64,000 nucleotides of DNA from Paenibacillus sp. LHD-117 (GTDB taxonomy: Bacteria; Bacillota; Bacilli; Paenibacillales; Paenibacillaceae): NCBI RefSeq assembly GCF_030929555.1, contig NZ_JAVFVT010000041.1, positions 1 through 64,000 of the forward strand, in the 5' to 3' direction. The position numbers and the translations under genes were made by a program. A model generated the notes under the pieces. It ran no database searches. It saw only the letters and a program-made list of their open reading frames with translations, and had not been told where the DNA came from. Shown one piece after another: positions 35,500 to 45,189 of this stretch (position 1 is the first letter of the stretch; each line of letters starts with the position of its first letter).

Positions 35500-36684
35500 C
35501 TATTTATCGTTAAGAGCCACTACGCCTGGAAGCACTTTGCCTTCCATGAATTCCAGGGAAGCGCCGCCGCCCGTGGAGATGAAGTCCATGCGGTCAGCCA
35601 GACCGAACTTCTCAGCTGCCGCAGCGGAGTCGCCGCCGCCGATAACCGTGTAAGCGGATGTCTCTGCCGTTGCTTGCGCTACCGCGCGAGTGCCGTGGGA
35701 GAACGGTTCGATTTCAAATACGCCCATCGGTCCGTTCCAGACGACCAGCTTGGAGTTTTTGATGACGTCCGCGTACAGCTCGCGCGTCTTCGGTCCGATG
35801 TCGATGCCTTCCCACTCCGCCGGAATACCATCCACGTCAACGATTTGCGTGTTCGCGTTCGCGCTGAAGTCGTCGGTTACGACGATGTCGACGGGGATCA
35901 GGAAGTTTTTGCCCAGCTTCTTCGCTTTCTCCATGAACTCGAGAGCCAGATCCAGCTTGCTGTTGTCCACGAGGGACTTGCCGATCTCATGGCCTTGCGC
36001 CTTGAAGAACGTGTAGGACAAGCCGCCGCCAATGATGATGTTGTCGGCGATTTCGAGCATTTTGTCGATGACCGCGATTTTGTCTTTAACCTTGGAGCCG
36101 CCTACGATCGCCGTGAACGGACGCTCTGGGTTGTTCAGCGCTTTGCCGAGCACTTCAAGCTCGCGCTCCATGAGCAGGCCGGATACGGCCGGAAGGATAT
36201 GAGCGATGCCCTCAGTGGACGCATGTGCGCGGTGAGCGGCGCCGAACGCGTCGTTGACGAACAGATCGGCCAGCTTGGCAAAAGCTTGCGCCAGCTCCGG
36301 ATCGTTTTTCTCCTCGCCAGGGTAGAAACGAACGTTCTCAAGCAGCAATACGTCGCCGTCGTTCAGGGCAGCGACTTGCGCTTCTACCGCTTCGCCGATC
36401 GCTTCGTTCGCTTTCGTTACAGGTTTGCCGAGCAGCTCGGACAGACGAACAGCCGATGCCGTGTGGCGCAGCTCTTCGACCACTTGTCCGTTCGGACGGC
36501 CAAGGTGGCTCGCCAGAATGACTTTCGCGCCCTTCTCGATCAAGTAGTTGATCGTCGGAAGCGTCTCGCGGATCCGCTTGTCGTCGGTGATTTTGCCGTC
36601 TTCGATCGGCACGTTGAAGTCCACGCGCACGAATACGCGTTTCCCTGCCAGTTCTGCTACGTCACGTACACTCTTCTTGTTCAT
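35500..36684 (-). CDS. pgk: phosphoglycerate kinase
   Basis: Pgk transfers phosphate from 1,3-bisphosphoglycerate to ADP. The 394-residue two-lobed enzyme has RVDFNVPIEDGKITDD and ILASHLGRPNG in the substrate-binding N lobe, and GGSKVKDKI, WNGPMGVFE and IGGGDSAAAAEKFG in the nucleotide-binding C lobe. GGGAGGG precedes the start. It follows gap after a 248-nt gap that holds two hairpins, one terminator-like, and an 11-bp inverted repeat in its own leader, so its expression is at least partly separate from gap. Confidence 0.98.
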   Translation of the reverse strand: MNKKSVRDVAELAGKRVFVRVDFNVPIEDGKITDDKRIRETLPTINYLIEKGAKVILASHLGRPNGQVVEELRHTASAVRLSELLGKPVTKANEAIGEAVEAQVAALNDGDVLLLENVRFYPGEEKNDPELAQAFAKLADLFVNDAFGAAHRAHASTEGIAHILPAVSGLLMERELEVLGKALNNPERPFTAIVGGSKVKDKIAVIDKMLEIADNIIIGGGLSYTFFKAQGHEIGKSLVDNSKLDLALEFMEKAKKLGKNFLIPVDIVVTDDFSANANTQIVDVDGIPAEWEGIDIGPKTRELYADVIKNSKLVVWNGPMGVFEIEPFSHGTRAVAQATAETSAYTVIGGGDSAAAAEKFGLADRMDFISTGGGASLEFMEGKVLPGVVALNDK

Positions 36685-36716
36685 GGTTTATACCCTCCCG
36701 GAATGGTTTAGAGGAA

Positions 36717-36771
36717 GTTCAATAAGTCCGCTTTGATCACGAAGTACCTTGGTGCTGAAAACTTATTGAAC
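36717..36771 (-). repeat. 11-bp inverted repeat in the pgk leader
   Basis: GTTCAATAAGT and ACTTATTGAAC are exact complements around a 33-nt loop. The 3' arm ends 12 nt before the pgk ribosome site. It may be a member of a dispersed intergenic palindrome family or a pgk leader structure; only one copy is seen in this window. Confidence 0.6.
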
Positions 36772-36798
36772 ACTCTTTAAAAGGTGGTTCATAAAAGC

Positions 36799-36845
36799 AA
36801 AAAAGAAGGACGTCCCCTCTTTATAGTAGGAAGGAACGCCCTTCT
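36799..36845 (-). terminator. terminator-like hairpin between gap and pgk
   Basis: AGAAGGGCGTTCC pairs with GGGGACGTCCTTCT (two G-U pairs) and TTTTTTG follows on the minus strand. It would end most gap transcripts before pgk. Confidence 0.75.
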
Positions 36846-36882
36846 GGCAAGGCCCGCCCGAGGGACCGGTGGGGCGCATGCC

Positions 36883-36920
36883 AAGGGCCGAAGCTCTCTT
36901 TGGAGGAAGCCGCGGCCCTT
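36883..36920 (-). promoter_or_regulatory. hairpin at the 3' end of gap
   Basis: AAGGGCCG and CGGCCCTT form a perfect 8-bp stem 12 nt past the gap stop, with further partial pairing inside. It probably stabilises the abundant gap message. Confidence 0.55.
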
Positions 36921-36932
36921 AGCTTTCTTTCC

Positions 36933-37937
<1,005 letters not shown>

Positions 37938-38100
37938 TGTTAGTTCCTCCTAAGCGTTTTTGAAAAATGTCTAAAAATATATTTCAAGACGTTTCCCGGC
38001 CCGCCGCCGCTTCCGCGCAAGCGTTCCGTTCTCCGTCATGATGCCTATTCTTCTATGCCGCCTCCATGAGGCTGCCCGTCGCCGCGGCGATTATGCCGCG

Positions 38101-39150
38101 TCATTGCTGGGCATTGCTGCCGTTCTGCTCGATTAAAGCAACGATCTCGAGCGCGGCCGCTTCGTCCGTGACGAGCACGTCGTCGTACCCGGACCGCATG
38201 ACCGCCGCGATGGCTTCTCCCTTGCTCTTGCCGCCCGCAACGCCGATAACAACTTCAGTTTTCACAATATCGTCGAGCCGTAACCCTATCGTCTGCATTT
38301 TGTGCACCACAGCCCCGCTCCGGTCAAAATAAAACCCGAACGCCTCCGCCAGCGCGCCCTCGGCCGCAATCTCGTCGACCGTCGTCTGCTCCAGCTTCCT
38401 TCGCCTCGCCATGACCATCGCGTCGCCGATGCCGTGAACGACGATTCTCGCGCTCCGAATCACTTCGACGAGCTCTTGGATGTTCGGCTCTTGCATTAAG
38501 GAAGCGAAAGCTTCCTCGCCCAGATGGTCCGGCACATGCAGCAGCCGATAATGACCGCCGGTACGCTTCGCCATCGTCGACGCGAGCGTGTTCGCCTGGT
38601 AGTCGTGGCTTTCGCCAAGCCCGCCCCTTGCGGGCACGAACCGGATCGACTTCAGCGCCGTCGAGATGGTCAGCTGGTTCGCCACTTGCGCGATCGTCGT
38701 TCCGCCGGTTACGGCGATAACGTCGTCAGGCTTCATGCTTGCGCGAAGCACTTGGCCCGCCGCCTTGCCGAGCTCCCTCTTCGCTTGCATCGAGCTTTCG
38801 GAATCGCCTGGGACCACGATCACTTGGGTGAGACCGAAGTAAGTCTTGATCTTCTCTTCGAGCTCCGATAGGCCGAACAACGAATTGTACATCGGCTCAA
38901 GCCGCTCCAGCAGCGTTCTGCCTTCGTCGCTGATGAGCATGCCCGCCGTCTGGATCTCCAGCAGTCCTTGCTCCTTCAGGAAGTCCGTCTCCGCTCTAAG
39001 CACCCGCTCCGTCATCCCCAGCTCGCTGGCAAGCGTCCGCCTGCCGATCGTGCCCGCGAGCATGACTTGATTCAGGATCAAGTAACGCTTCCTCATCGTA
39101 TCCAGAAGTTCCGGTACAAGCTGCTGCTGCAGTTCAATGAGCTGACGCAT
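38101..39150 (-). CDS. cggR: central glycolytic genes regulator CggR
   Basis: CggR represses the gap-to-eno cluster and releases DNA on binding fructose 1,6-bisphosphate. The 349-residue protein has an N-terminal winged helix (about 25-75, GRRTLASELGMTERVLRAETDFL) and a SorC-type sugar-phosphate-binding domain (about 90-345, with VIAVTGGTTIAQVANQLT and VIGVAGGKSKGEAIAAV). GGAGTGAAGGTG precedes the start. It is the first gene of the cluster, 163 nt before gap, and its own promoter carries a matching tandem operator. Confidence 0.96.
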   Translation of the reverse strand: MRQLIELQQQLVPELLDTMRKRYLILNQVMLAGTIGRRTLASELGMTERVLRAETDFLKEQGLLEIQTAGMLISDEGRTLLERLEPMYNSLFGLSELEEKIKTYFGLTQVIVVPGDSESSMQAKRELGKAAGQVLRASMKPDDVIAVTGGTTIAQVANQLTISTALKSIRFVPARGGLGESHDYQANTLASTMAKRTGGHYRLLHVPDHLGEEAFASLMQEPNIQELVEVIRSARIVVHGIGDAMVMARRRKLEQTTVDEIAAEGALAEAFGFYFDRSGAVVHKMQTIGLRLDDIVKTEVVIGVAGGKSKGEAIAAVMRSGYDDVLVTDEAAALEIVALIEQNGSNAQQ

Positions 39151-39233
39151 CTCTACACCTTCACTCCATCTGACTCGATTCTAACCGGCGACTTGCCATT
39201 CGTATTGGGTTCTTGAATCCTCTGATTATCACT

Positions 39234-39271
39234 GGACTCATTATGTCCCACGTACTCATTTTAAGTCCCAC
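39234..39271 (-). promoter_or_regulatory. tandem CggR operator
   Basis: On the minus strand GTGGGAC-N6-TGAG is followed by GTGGGAC-N4/5-TGAGTC, two direct repeats about 20 bp apart. This closely follows the B. subtilis CggR operator (CGGGAC-N6-TGTC, twice). It begins five bases after the -10 box, so bound CggR would cover the start of transcription. Confidence 0.85.
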
Positions 39272-39275
39272 CTTT

Positions 39276-39304
39276 ATTTTAACCAAAATGCCATTCCGCC
39301 GCAA
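39276..39304 (-). promoter_or_regulatory. sigma-A promoter of cggR
   Basis: TTGCGG (39299-39304) and TAAAAT (39276-39281) are 17 nt apart on the minus strand, directly upstream of the CggR operator. Confidence 0.8.
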
Positions 39305-39424
39305 GTATGCAAATGCAATTGAAAGCGATTACTGTCACCATTCTCACAAATTTAATTTTCGAAATCCTCTTGCTTTCGATGCACCGATATCATATAATCA
39401 TTTTTGCTACTGTTTTTTATGTAC

Positions 39425-39499
39425 GCGCCCGTGGTCCAATGGATATGACGTAGGCCTCCGGAGCCTGAGATCTAGGTTCGATTCCTAGCGGGCGCGCCA
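39425..39499 (+). tRNA. tRNA-Arg(CCG)
   Basis: The 75-nt gene folds fully: acceptor GCGCCCG with CGGGCGC, discriminator G, encoded CCA, T arm CTAGG-TTCGATT-CCTAG, and anticodon loop CTCCGGA with anticodon CCG reading the Arg codon CGG. Confidence 0.96.
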
Positions 39500-39515
39500 T
39501 TACAACATAAACGAC

Positions 39516-39547
39516 AAGCCGTTCAGCTCATGCTGAACGGCTTTTTT
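39516..39547 (+). terminator. tRNA-Arg terminator
   Basis: AAGCCGTTCAGC and GCTGAACGGCTT form a perfect 12-bp stem with a 4-nt loop followed by TTTTTT, 17 nt after the tRNA. With AA-rich sequence on the other side it may also stop the convergent metallophosphoesterase operon. Confidence 0.92.
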
Positions 39548-39578
39548 GCGTTTATGCTCTCCCACTTCAAATCTATGC

Positions 39579-40628
39579 TCAGCGAGGGTATCGCAGCTCG
39601 TACCGGGCGCCGTCGATCCATTCCGCTTTGCCAAAGTCTCGTCCCTTGACGACGACGCGATCCTTGTACACATCCACGAAGAATCCTTGGCTGCCGTCCT
39701 TATGCTCGTCTGCATCATTCCAAAGGTAGGCAACGGACGCGCCGCCGAACATCGCGGGCAACTCCCCTCCCCCGTCGAAGAACGCGTCCCTAGACTCCAG
39801 CTCCCAATGGGTATGCCCTGTGAACAGGATGACCTCCGGATGACGGGCCAGTACCGCCCGAAGCTCATCATCCTCGACGACGCCATGCCAGCCCTGCGCT
39901 TCCGATGATCCCGCTACCGTATTCTTAAGCGGCTGATGCAGGAAGACGAAAACCGGGCGATCCGGCGCCCCTTCCTTCAGCTTCTCGTCCAGCCAACGCA
40001 GCTGCTCCTCCGACAACGAGCAATAGAGCACCAAGCTCCGCTCCGTTCCGAGGAATATAAAATGGTAGCCCCCGATCCATAGATCGTGATAGGGAGCCGA
40101 TGTCCCCGTCTCGGACAAGAATCGTCCAATAGGGTCCAGGCCGGCGTTTCCTTCTTCCGACGCCATCTCCAGCTCCGGCAGAACGCTTCGGTGCTCCTCC
40201 CACAGGCGACGGAGATCATCGTAATCCAGCGCAGCCGCATCATACGTCTCCGACAATCCGGTCACTTCCAGGAACCGTTTGATCTCATCCTCCCAATCGC
40301 CTTGTCTGACATCATGGTTGCCCGTCGTCATGGTTATCTCCGGCAGTCCGGTTCCGTGCTCACTCCATATGCGGCGGAACTCCGCGTATTCGCCCGGCAA
40401 GCCATGATCGGTCACGTCTCCCGCATGCATAATGCCCGAAGTTGTCCCCGCCAGCTCCCTAATCTGACGCAGCGCTTCGCCGAAATTGCGGTTGTAGACA
40501 TGTTCCGCATCCTCCGTCACATGCGTGTCCGTCAGAACCTGGAAAGAAAACTGCGGCTGTTCGGCTGCCTGTTGTGCCATCCTTCCGCCCGCACGCCCGT
40601 CAACCAGCGGTTCGTTAAGGTTATCCAT
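39579..40628 (-). CDS. calcineurin-like metallophosphoesterase
   Basis: The 349-residue cytoplasmic protein has the complete two-metal set of the family in order: DTH at the start of the domain (LTDTHV), HAGDVTDHG, TTGNHDV, FLHQPL and TGHTHWE. Such enzymes hydrolyse phosphodiesters or phosphomonoesters; GpdQ-type members cleave glycerophosphodiesters. AGGAGG lies seven bases before the ATG at 40628; the adjacent ATG three bases upstream is possible. It is the last gene of an operon with a Ugp-like importer, a HAD phosphatase and an SMR exporter, so an imported phosphodiester is a reasonable substrate (inference). Confidence 0.9.
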   Translation of the reverse strand: MDNLNEPLVDGRAGGRMAQQAAEQPQFSFQVLTDTHVTEDAEHVYNRNFGEALRQIRELAGTTSGIMHAGDVTDHGLPGEYAEFRRIWSEHGTGLPEITMTTGNHDVRQGDWEDEIKRFLEVTGLSETYDAAALDYDDLRRLWEEHRSVLPELEMASEEGNAGLDPIGRFLSETGTSAPYHDLWIGGYHFIFLGTERSLVLYCSLSEEQLRWLDEKLKEGAPDRPVFVFLHQPLKNTVAGSSEAQGWHGVVEDDELRAVLARHPEVILFTGHTHWELESRDAFFDGGGELPAMFGGASVAYLWNDADEHKDGSQGFFVDVYKDRVVVKGRDFGKAEWIDGARYELRYPR

Positions 40629-40658
40629 CATGATCCCTCCTGCGCTAATGTAGTCCGT

Positions 40659-40988
40659 TTACCCGCCATGCGCTTTGCTGCTTATGTTGAGCCCGATCAC
40701 TCCCGCGACGATGACGCCGATCCAGAGCGCCGAGGATAAAGTCAATTTCTCCTGGAAGACGAAATAGCCGAATATGGCGATCAACACGATGCCCACGCCC
40801 GACCACACGGCGTAGACGACGCTTACTTGCAGGTAATCAAGCGCAAAGTTCAAGAACGTGAAGCTTGCTCCATAGAAAACGAACATCAAGATCGAAGGCA
40901 GCAGCCTCGTGAAGCTTTCCGAATATTTCATGCTGATCGTGCCCGATACCTCAAGCACGATCGCGCATGCAAGTAATAACCAGCCCAT
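40659..40988 (-). CDS. small multidrug resistance (SMR) family transporter
   Basis: The 109-residue protein has four membrane helices and works as a dimer, exchanging protons for a cation. The essential Glu13 is in ACAIVLEVSG, TISMKYSE follows, and YAVWSGVGIVLIA is the helix-3 signature. The start at MGWLL has AAAGGA seven bases upstream and matches the family. An ATG at 41015 that overlaps the HAD stop (ATGA) has a ribosome site only two bases away and is less likely. SMR proteins export quaternary amines, guanidinium or, in some reports, choline and betaine. Its place in a Ugp-like, GbsR-linked operon is unusual. Confidence 0.9.
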   Translation of the reverse strand: MGWLLLACAIVLEVSGTISMKYSESFTRLLPSILMFVFYGASFTFLNFALDYLQVSVVYAVWSGVGIVLIAIFGYFVFQEKLTLSSALWIGVIVAGVIGLNISSKAHGG

Positions 40989-41011
40989 GCGCGCATCCTT
41001 TCCCACCTCTG

Positions 41012-41791
41012 TCATGACTCCACCGCGAGCTCCGCGAAGCTCCAAACGGTAGCGTCCGCGGAAGGCAGCTGGGCAGAAATCTCGCGGCCCGACGGCACAA
41101 TGCCGATCGCCGTTGCCGCGCCTGCCGCCCTCGCCATAAGCATGTCGCCATTCGTGTCGCCGATGACCGCGGTTCGCGAAGGCATCACGCCCAACAAGCC
41201 GCAAGCGAACTGCGCCATGTCGGGGAACGGCTTGCCGTTCTCCACGGCATCCGTGCCCACGCATGCATCGAAGAAGGAGGCAATGCCCAGCCACTCCAAA
41301 TGCCGCTTGGCCGCCGCCGTTTCGTCCGCCGTCACGACGGCCAGCTTCAGGCCGGCTTCACGGCAACTCTCCAGGAACGGCCATACATGAGGCAGCAGCC
41401 TTGCGGCCTTCTCCGCTTCAATCGCAGCGTCGGCCTCCGCCTTCGCGTTCCAGGCAATCGTCTTCGCGTCTGCCCATGTCCCGCCGCCGCGATAGCCTTC
41501 CAGCGCCACAATCGCAAGCAGATCGTCTACGGTGCCCATCGCGAGCGGACCGTTCCGGTCGTAATCCTCGATATGCCCATCCACTTTGCTGCGACGCAAT
41601 CCAATCAGCTTTTCCATCTCATCCACTCTCTCCTGCGTCCATCCGAGCGCCGAGGAACAGGAAGCGAGCAGCCGCTCGCTCCATATCCCCCACGTATAGA
41701 TGAAATCCAGCAACGTCCCGTCTTTGTCGAACAGAATCGCGTCTACCTCGCAGGAACTGCCTTCATTTCCAACCTTGATACGCGGCATCAT
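41012..41791 (-). CDS. HAD family phosphatase
   Basis: The 259-residue cytoplasmic hydrolase has motif I FDKDGTLLDF with the nucleophile and acid/base Asp, motif II VVTADE, a helical cap between them, and motif III/IV VENGKPFPD followed by VIGDTNGDMLMARAAG. It is closest in layout to phosphoglycolate/beta-phosphoglucomutase-like phosphatases. It dephosphorylates a small metabolite not identifiable from sequence. It lies nine bases after the binding-protein gene in the Ugp-like operon. Confidence 0.92.
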   Translation of the reverse strand: MMPRIKVGNEGSSCEVDAILFDKDGTLLDFIYTWGIWSERLLASCSSALGWTQERVDEMEKLIGLRRSKVDGHIEDYDRNGPLAMGTVDDLLAIVALEGYRGGGTWADAKTIAWNAKAEADAAIEAEKAARLLPHVWPFLESCREAGLKLAVVTADETAAAKRHLEWLGIASFFDACVGTDAVENGKPFPDMAQFACGLLGVMPSRTAVIGDTNGDMLMARAAGAATAIGIVPSGREISAQLPSADATVWSFAELAVES

Positions 41792-41800
41792 CCGCTCCTC

Positions 41801-43162
41801 CTACCCGTTGCTTCTGTCGAGCTCGCGCTGTGCCGTCTCCTTTGCTTCTTTCAGCGCTTCTGCGGCCGGCACGTTGCCGATCTGAACCTTGTCCGCGGCG
41901 ATCTTCAGCGCATCGTAGATTTTGCCGCCTGTCGGATCTTGGAACGGCATGGATGCATGAGCCGCTTGTTTAAGCGGAACTGTGATTTGCGGATTTTCTT
42001 TGCTGAATTCGATAAATGCCGGATCCTCCAGAGCAGATTGGCGCACGGCGATGTAACCCGTGTTCATGGACCAGAATGCCGTGTTCTCCGGGCTCATGAA
42101 GAAGCTGTACCACTTGAACGCCGCTTGCTGCTGCTCAGGGCTCGCCTTGGCAGGAATGCCTGCCATGATCGCGCTCGCCACCGGCTTGCCTGGGCCCATG
42201 CCCTCCCAGCCCGGCTGCTCCATCGCGGCCACGATACCGAAGTCGAGGTCGCCTTGGTCGCCGCTGGAGCCCGTGTAACCCGCGGCGTTGCCCTTCATGA
42301 CGTCGTCGATCGTCTTGTACCAATACTCCCAGCCTTGGCCGCCGGAATGGATGCGCATGATGCCATCCTCGTGAATCCACTTGCGGAACAGATCCCAGGT
42401 CTCGACCCACTCCGGCGAATCCACGAGCACTTGCTTGCCGTCCTCGCTAACGACGCGGCCGCCCTTGCCATAGACGGCATCCATCATATTGTCCGCGCCC
42501 CACATCGGCTCCCAGCCGTAGAACGTCGTCTTGCCGCCTTCCTTCACCGTCATCTGGGCCGCCGCGTCCGCCAACGCTTCCCACGTCGTCAAATTCTCCG
42601 CCTGGATGCCGTGCTTCTCCAGCGTATCCTTGCGGTAATACATCACTTGCGTCGTGCCGTACATCGGCAGGAAGTACATCTTCCCGTCCACTTCGCCCTG
42701 CTGCAGGAATGTCGGAACAATATCCTCCTTATTGAAGTCCGCTTGCCCCGCGATCAGCTCGTCGATGGATGCGTAATAGCCCTTGCGCGCCCAATCGACA
42801 TTGGAGGACAGCACCGCCGCCGGAACCGTGCCGGAGGCGATGGCCGCCTGCAGCTTCTTCTCCGTCTCGGAGTAGTCCGCTTGCACGACCGGCTTTACGA
42901 TCACTTCATCCTGCGACGAGTTGAACTTGTCGATGAGAATCTGCATATTCTCGCCAAGCTTGCCGCCGAGACCGTACCAGAATTCAATCGTGACGGGCTC
43001 GGACACCGCCGGAGCGTTAGTGGATTCTCCATTCGACGGAGAGGCCAATTGCCCGGCTCCCGTATTGGAGCTTGCATCTCCATTCGTGCCGCAAGCGGAC
43101 ACGACAAGCAAGGACAACAGCGTCATACCGGACATCCATTTTTTATGATTCAACATCTTCAT
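41801..43162 (-). CDS. UgpB-like solute-binding lipoprotein
   Basis: The 453-residue lipoprotein has a signal peptide with lipobox VSAC (Cys 24) and a Ser/Asn-rich spacer. The mature start IEFWYGLGGKLGENMQILIDKFN resembles UgpB, the binding protein for glycerol-3-phosphate and its diesters, more than maltose-type proteins. Trp and Tyr residues that line such ligand sites are frequent (FYGWEPMWGADN, GWEYWYKT). AAGGGAG lies five bases before the start. It is preceded by a structured element (43180-43253) and followed by the phosphatase gene. A sugar ligand remains possible. Confidence 0.88.
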   Translation of the reverse strand: MKMLNHKKWMSGMTLLSLLVVSACGTNGDASSNTGAGQLASPSNGESTNAPAVSEPVTIEFWYGLGGKLGENMQILIDKFNSSQDEVIVKPVVQADYSETEKKLQAAIASGTVPAAVLSSNVDWARKGYYASIDELIAGQADFNKEDIVPTFLQQGEVDGKMYFLPMYGTTQVMYYRKDTLEKHGIQAENLTTWEALADAAAQMTVKEGGKTTFYGWEPMWGADNMMDAVYGKGGRVVSEDGKQVLVDSPEWVETWDLFRKWIHEDGIMRIHSGGQGWEYWYKTIDDVMKGNAAGYTGSSGDQGDLDFGIVAAMEQPGWEGMGPGKPVASAIMAGIPAKASPEQQQAAFKWYSFFMSPENTAFWSMNTGYIAVRQSALEDPAFIEFSKENPQITVPLKQAAHASMPFQDPTGGKIYDALKIAADKVQIGNVPAAEALKEAKETAQRELDRSNG

Positions 43163-43179
43163 TCATTCTCCCTTCGATT

Positions 43180-43253
43180 ATGAGAAAAACTTTTATCGGA
43201 GTAATTCGAGGTGTGCGACCGCGTTTTAGTGGAAGTTTTTATCGCCAATCAGA
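43180..43253 (-). repeat. structured leader element, copy 1, before the UgpB-like gene
   Basis: On the minus strand ATTGGCGATAAAAACTT, then ACGCGGTCGCACA, then CGATAAAAGTTTTTCTCAT closely matches 45190-45264 in the same order. The outer arms AAAAACTT (43233-43240 read on minus) and AAGTTTTT (43185-43192) are perfect complements. It ends about 18 nt before the UgpB-like start, in sense with that gene. Confidence 0.75.
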
Positions 43254-43346
43254 AAGATCTCCTTTACGCTTTATTACTTTAAAGGAATAATGATTTCTGA
43301 TGTGGAAAAAAAATGATGGCTTTATCTCGATTGCGTTTCTATCCAA

Positions 43347-44189
43347 TTACCCCTTGCTGGATCCTGCGGTCAGATTGACGCTCTGGATGATGAGCTTCTG
43401 CGTTAGCGCGAATAACACGAGCAGCGGCGCGATGGTGAATGCGCTGGCGGCCATGATTAGCGGCCACTTCAGCCCGTAGGCACCTCCTTCCACGAAGAAG
43501 CTGCGAAGTCCCGCGGACACCAGTTGCAGATGCGGGCTTTGGGTGATCAGCATCGGCCAGAAGTAATTGTTGTACTGGTCGATGAACGTAATGAGCGCGA
43601 GAACGGCGAAGGAAGAGCGCGTGAGCGGAACAAGAATCGTCCACAGAATTCGCATGTGCGACGCACCGTCCATTTGGCCGGCCTCGATCAGCTCATGGTT
43701 CACTTGCAGGAAGGCTTGTCTGATCAGGAAGATCGAGAACACGCTCACGCAGTTGGTCAGAATCAGGCCTGCGTAGGAGTCGATGAGCCCCATCTTGCCC
43801 AGAATCATATAGCTTGGCAGGTACACCGCCGTGGCGGGAATCATGTAGCAAACCAGCACCATGGCGGTCATCGCTCCCTTGAGCCTGAACTTCATATGCG
43901 TCAAGGCGTACCCCATCATGGCGGAATTGATGAATTGAAGCACGACGATCATGCCGGCGACGAATACGCTGTTGAACAAATATTGCGCGAACGGCGCCGC
44001 CTGCCACGCTTCCGCGAAGTTGCCCCATAAGGGATTCTCCGGCCAAAGCGACGGAGGGAACTGCCAGATCTCGTCGTTCGTCTTCAAGGCGCTCATAACG
44101 AGCCAGTAGAACGGGAAAGCCATCAGGATGGCGCTTGCCGTCAGCACTACGTGCCGAACGGGCGTTCGCCAAGCTCCGGTCATTCGCAT
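43347..44189 (-). CDS. ABC transporter permease, UgpE/MalG type
   Basis: The 280-residue permease has about six helices. FPPSLWPENPLWGNFAEAWQ is the typical periplasmic loop after helix 1, the EAA loop is around IEAGQMDGASHMRILWTILVP, and the end VNLTAGSSKG matches the UgpE/MalG group. AGGAG lies seven bases before the start. It pairs with the UgpA-type permease encoded 27 nt upstream and, like the other importers here, has no ATPase gene beside it. Confidence 0.93.
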   Translation of the reverse strand: MRMTGAWRTPVRHVVLTASAILMAFPFYWLVMSALKTNDEIWQFPPSLWPENPLWGNFAEAWQAAPFAQYLFNSVFVAGMIVVLQFINSAMMGYALTHMKFRLKGAMTAMVLVCYMIPATAVYLPSYMILGKMGLIDSYAGLILTNCVSVFSIFLIRQAFLQVNHELIEAGQMDGASHMRILWTILVPLTRSSFAVLALITFIDQYNNYFWPMLITQSPHLQLVSAGLRSFFVEGGAYGLKWPLIMAASAFTIAPLLVLFALTQKLIIQSVNLTAGSSKG

Positions 44190-44216
44190 GTTGCTGCTCC
44201 TCTCACTGAATTCGGA

Positions 44217-45095
44217 TTAATAGTGGACCGTCTTCCTGCCGGCTACGAACGACACCAGCGACAAAGCGGCGCAGCCGAGGATGATCGTAATCGCGACGGC
44301 CGACGCTTCGCCGATCTGGAAGGACGAGAAGGCCGATTGATAGTACAGATAGAGCAGCGTACGGGTAGAGCCCGAAGGACCGCCCTGCGTCAAAATGTTG
44401 ATCTGATCGTAGGTCTGGATCGCCGCGACCAGCTGCACGATGACGAGGAAAAACGTCGTCGGGGAGATAAGCGGCAGCGTCACTCTCGTGAATCGCTGCC
44501 AGCGGTTCGCGCCGTCCAGCTCCGCGGCTTCCAGCTGATCCTTCGGCACGCTGCCGATCGCCGCCAGATAGAAGATCATGCACCAGCCCGCGGACTTCCA
44601 CACGGTCATGATCAGTACGGCAACCAACGCCCATGCAGGATCAAGCAGCCACTTGACGCCCTCCAGCCCCAGCAAGCTTAGCGCACTGTTGGCGAGCCCG
44701 ACCTCCGGCTCGTAAATCCATGACCAGACGATGGATACCGCGACCGTAGGCGTCACCCATGGAGCGAACATCATCGTCCTATAGATGGAGCCGCCCTTCA
44801 GCTTGCCGCTCAGCATAATCGCCAGCAGCAGGCCGATCGCCATGCTGGGAACGACGCTCCCGAGGCAGAACCAGATCGTCACGCGCAGCGACTGATAGAA
44901 CGCCGGATTCTCGAACAAGTACCGGTAGTTGTCCAGACCGACGAACAGCTGGACCGGACTCATGAAGTCCCACTCCGTGAAGCTTAGATACACGACATAA
45001 CCCAGCGGAATGAACCAGAACACCATCAGCGGAATCATCGCGGGCAGCGTGAACAGGAACGCCTTTAAGTCTCCAAGCATTAGCCTCTTGTTCAT
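44217..45095 (-). CDS. ABC transporter permease, UgpA/MalF type
   Basis: The 292-residue six-helix permease has FVGLDNYRYLFENPAFYQSL after helix 1, typical of UgpA, and the EAA loop LEAAELDGANRWQRFTRVTLP. The start at MNKRLML is supported by GGGAGG; the frame runs eight codons further upstream without a ribosome site. It is the first gene of the Ugp-like operon, divergent from the GbsR-type regulator gene. Confidence 0.93.
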   Translation of the reverse strand: MNKRLMLGDLKAFLFTLPAMIPLMVFWFIPLGYVVYLSFTEWDFMSPVQLFVGLDNYRYLFENPAFYQSLRVTIWFCLGSVVPSMAIGLLLAIMLSGKLKGGSIYRTMMFAPWVTPTVAVSIVWSWIYEPEVGLANSALSLLGLEGVKWLLDPAWALVAVLIMTVWKSAGWCMIFYLAAIGSVPKDQLEAAELDGANRWQRFTRVTLPLISPTTFFLVIVQLVAAIQTYDQINILTQGGPSGSTRTLLYLYYQSAFSSFQIGEASAVAITIILGCAALSLVSFVAGRKTVHY

Positions 45096-45189
45096 TGCAA
45101 CCTCCCATTTCCAATACAATTAATCGTGGATGCAAACTTTTTAACCACAAAAGAATTTATAAGTTTCCGGACTTGTCGGAAATCTGAAA

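Noticed and set aside
41300..43183. 627-residue plus-strand open frame
   Set aside because: It is antisense to the HAD and UgpB-like genes, with a His/Arg-rich sequence and no family.
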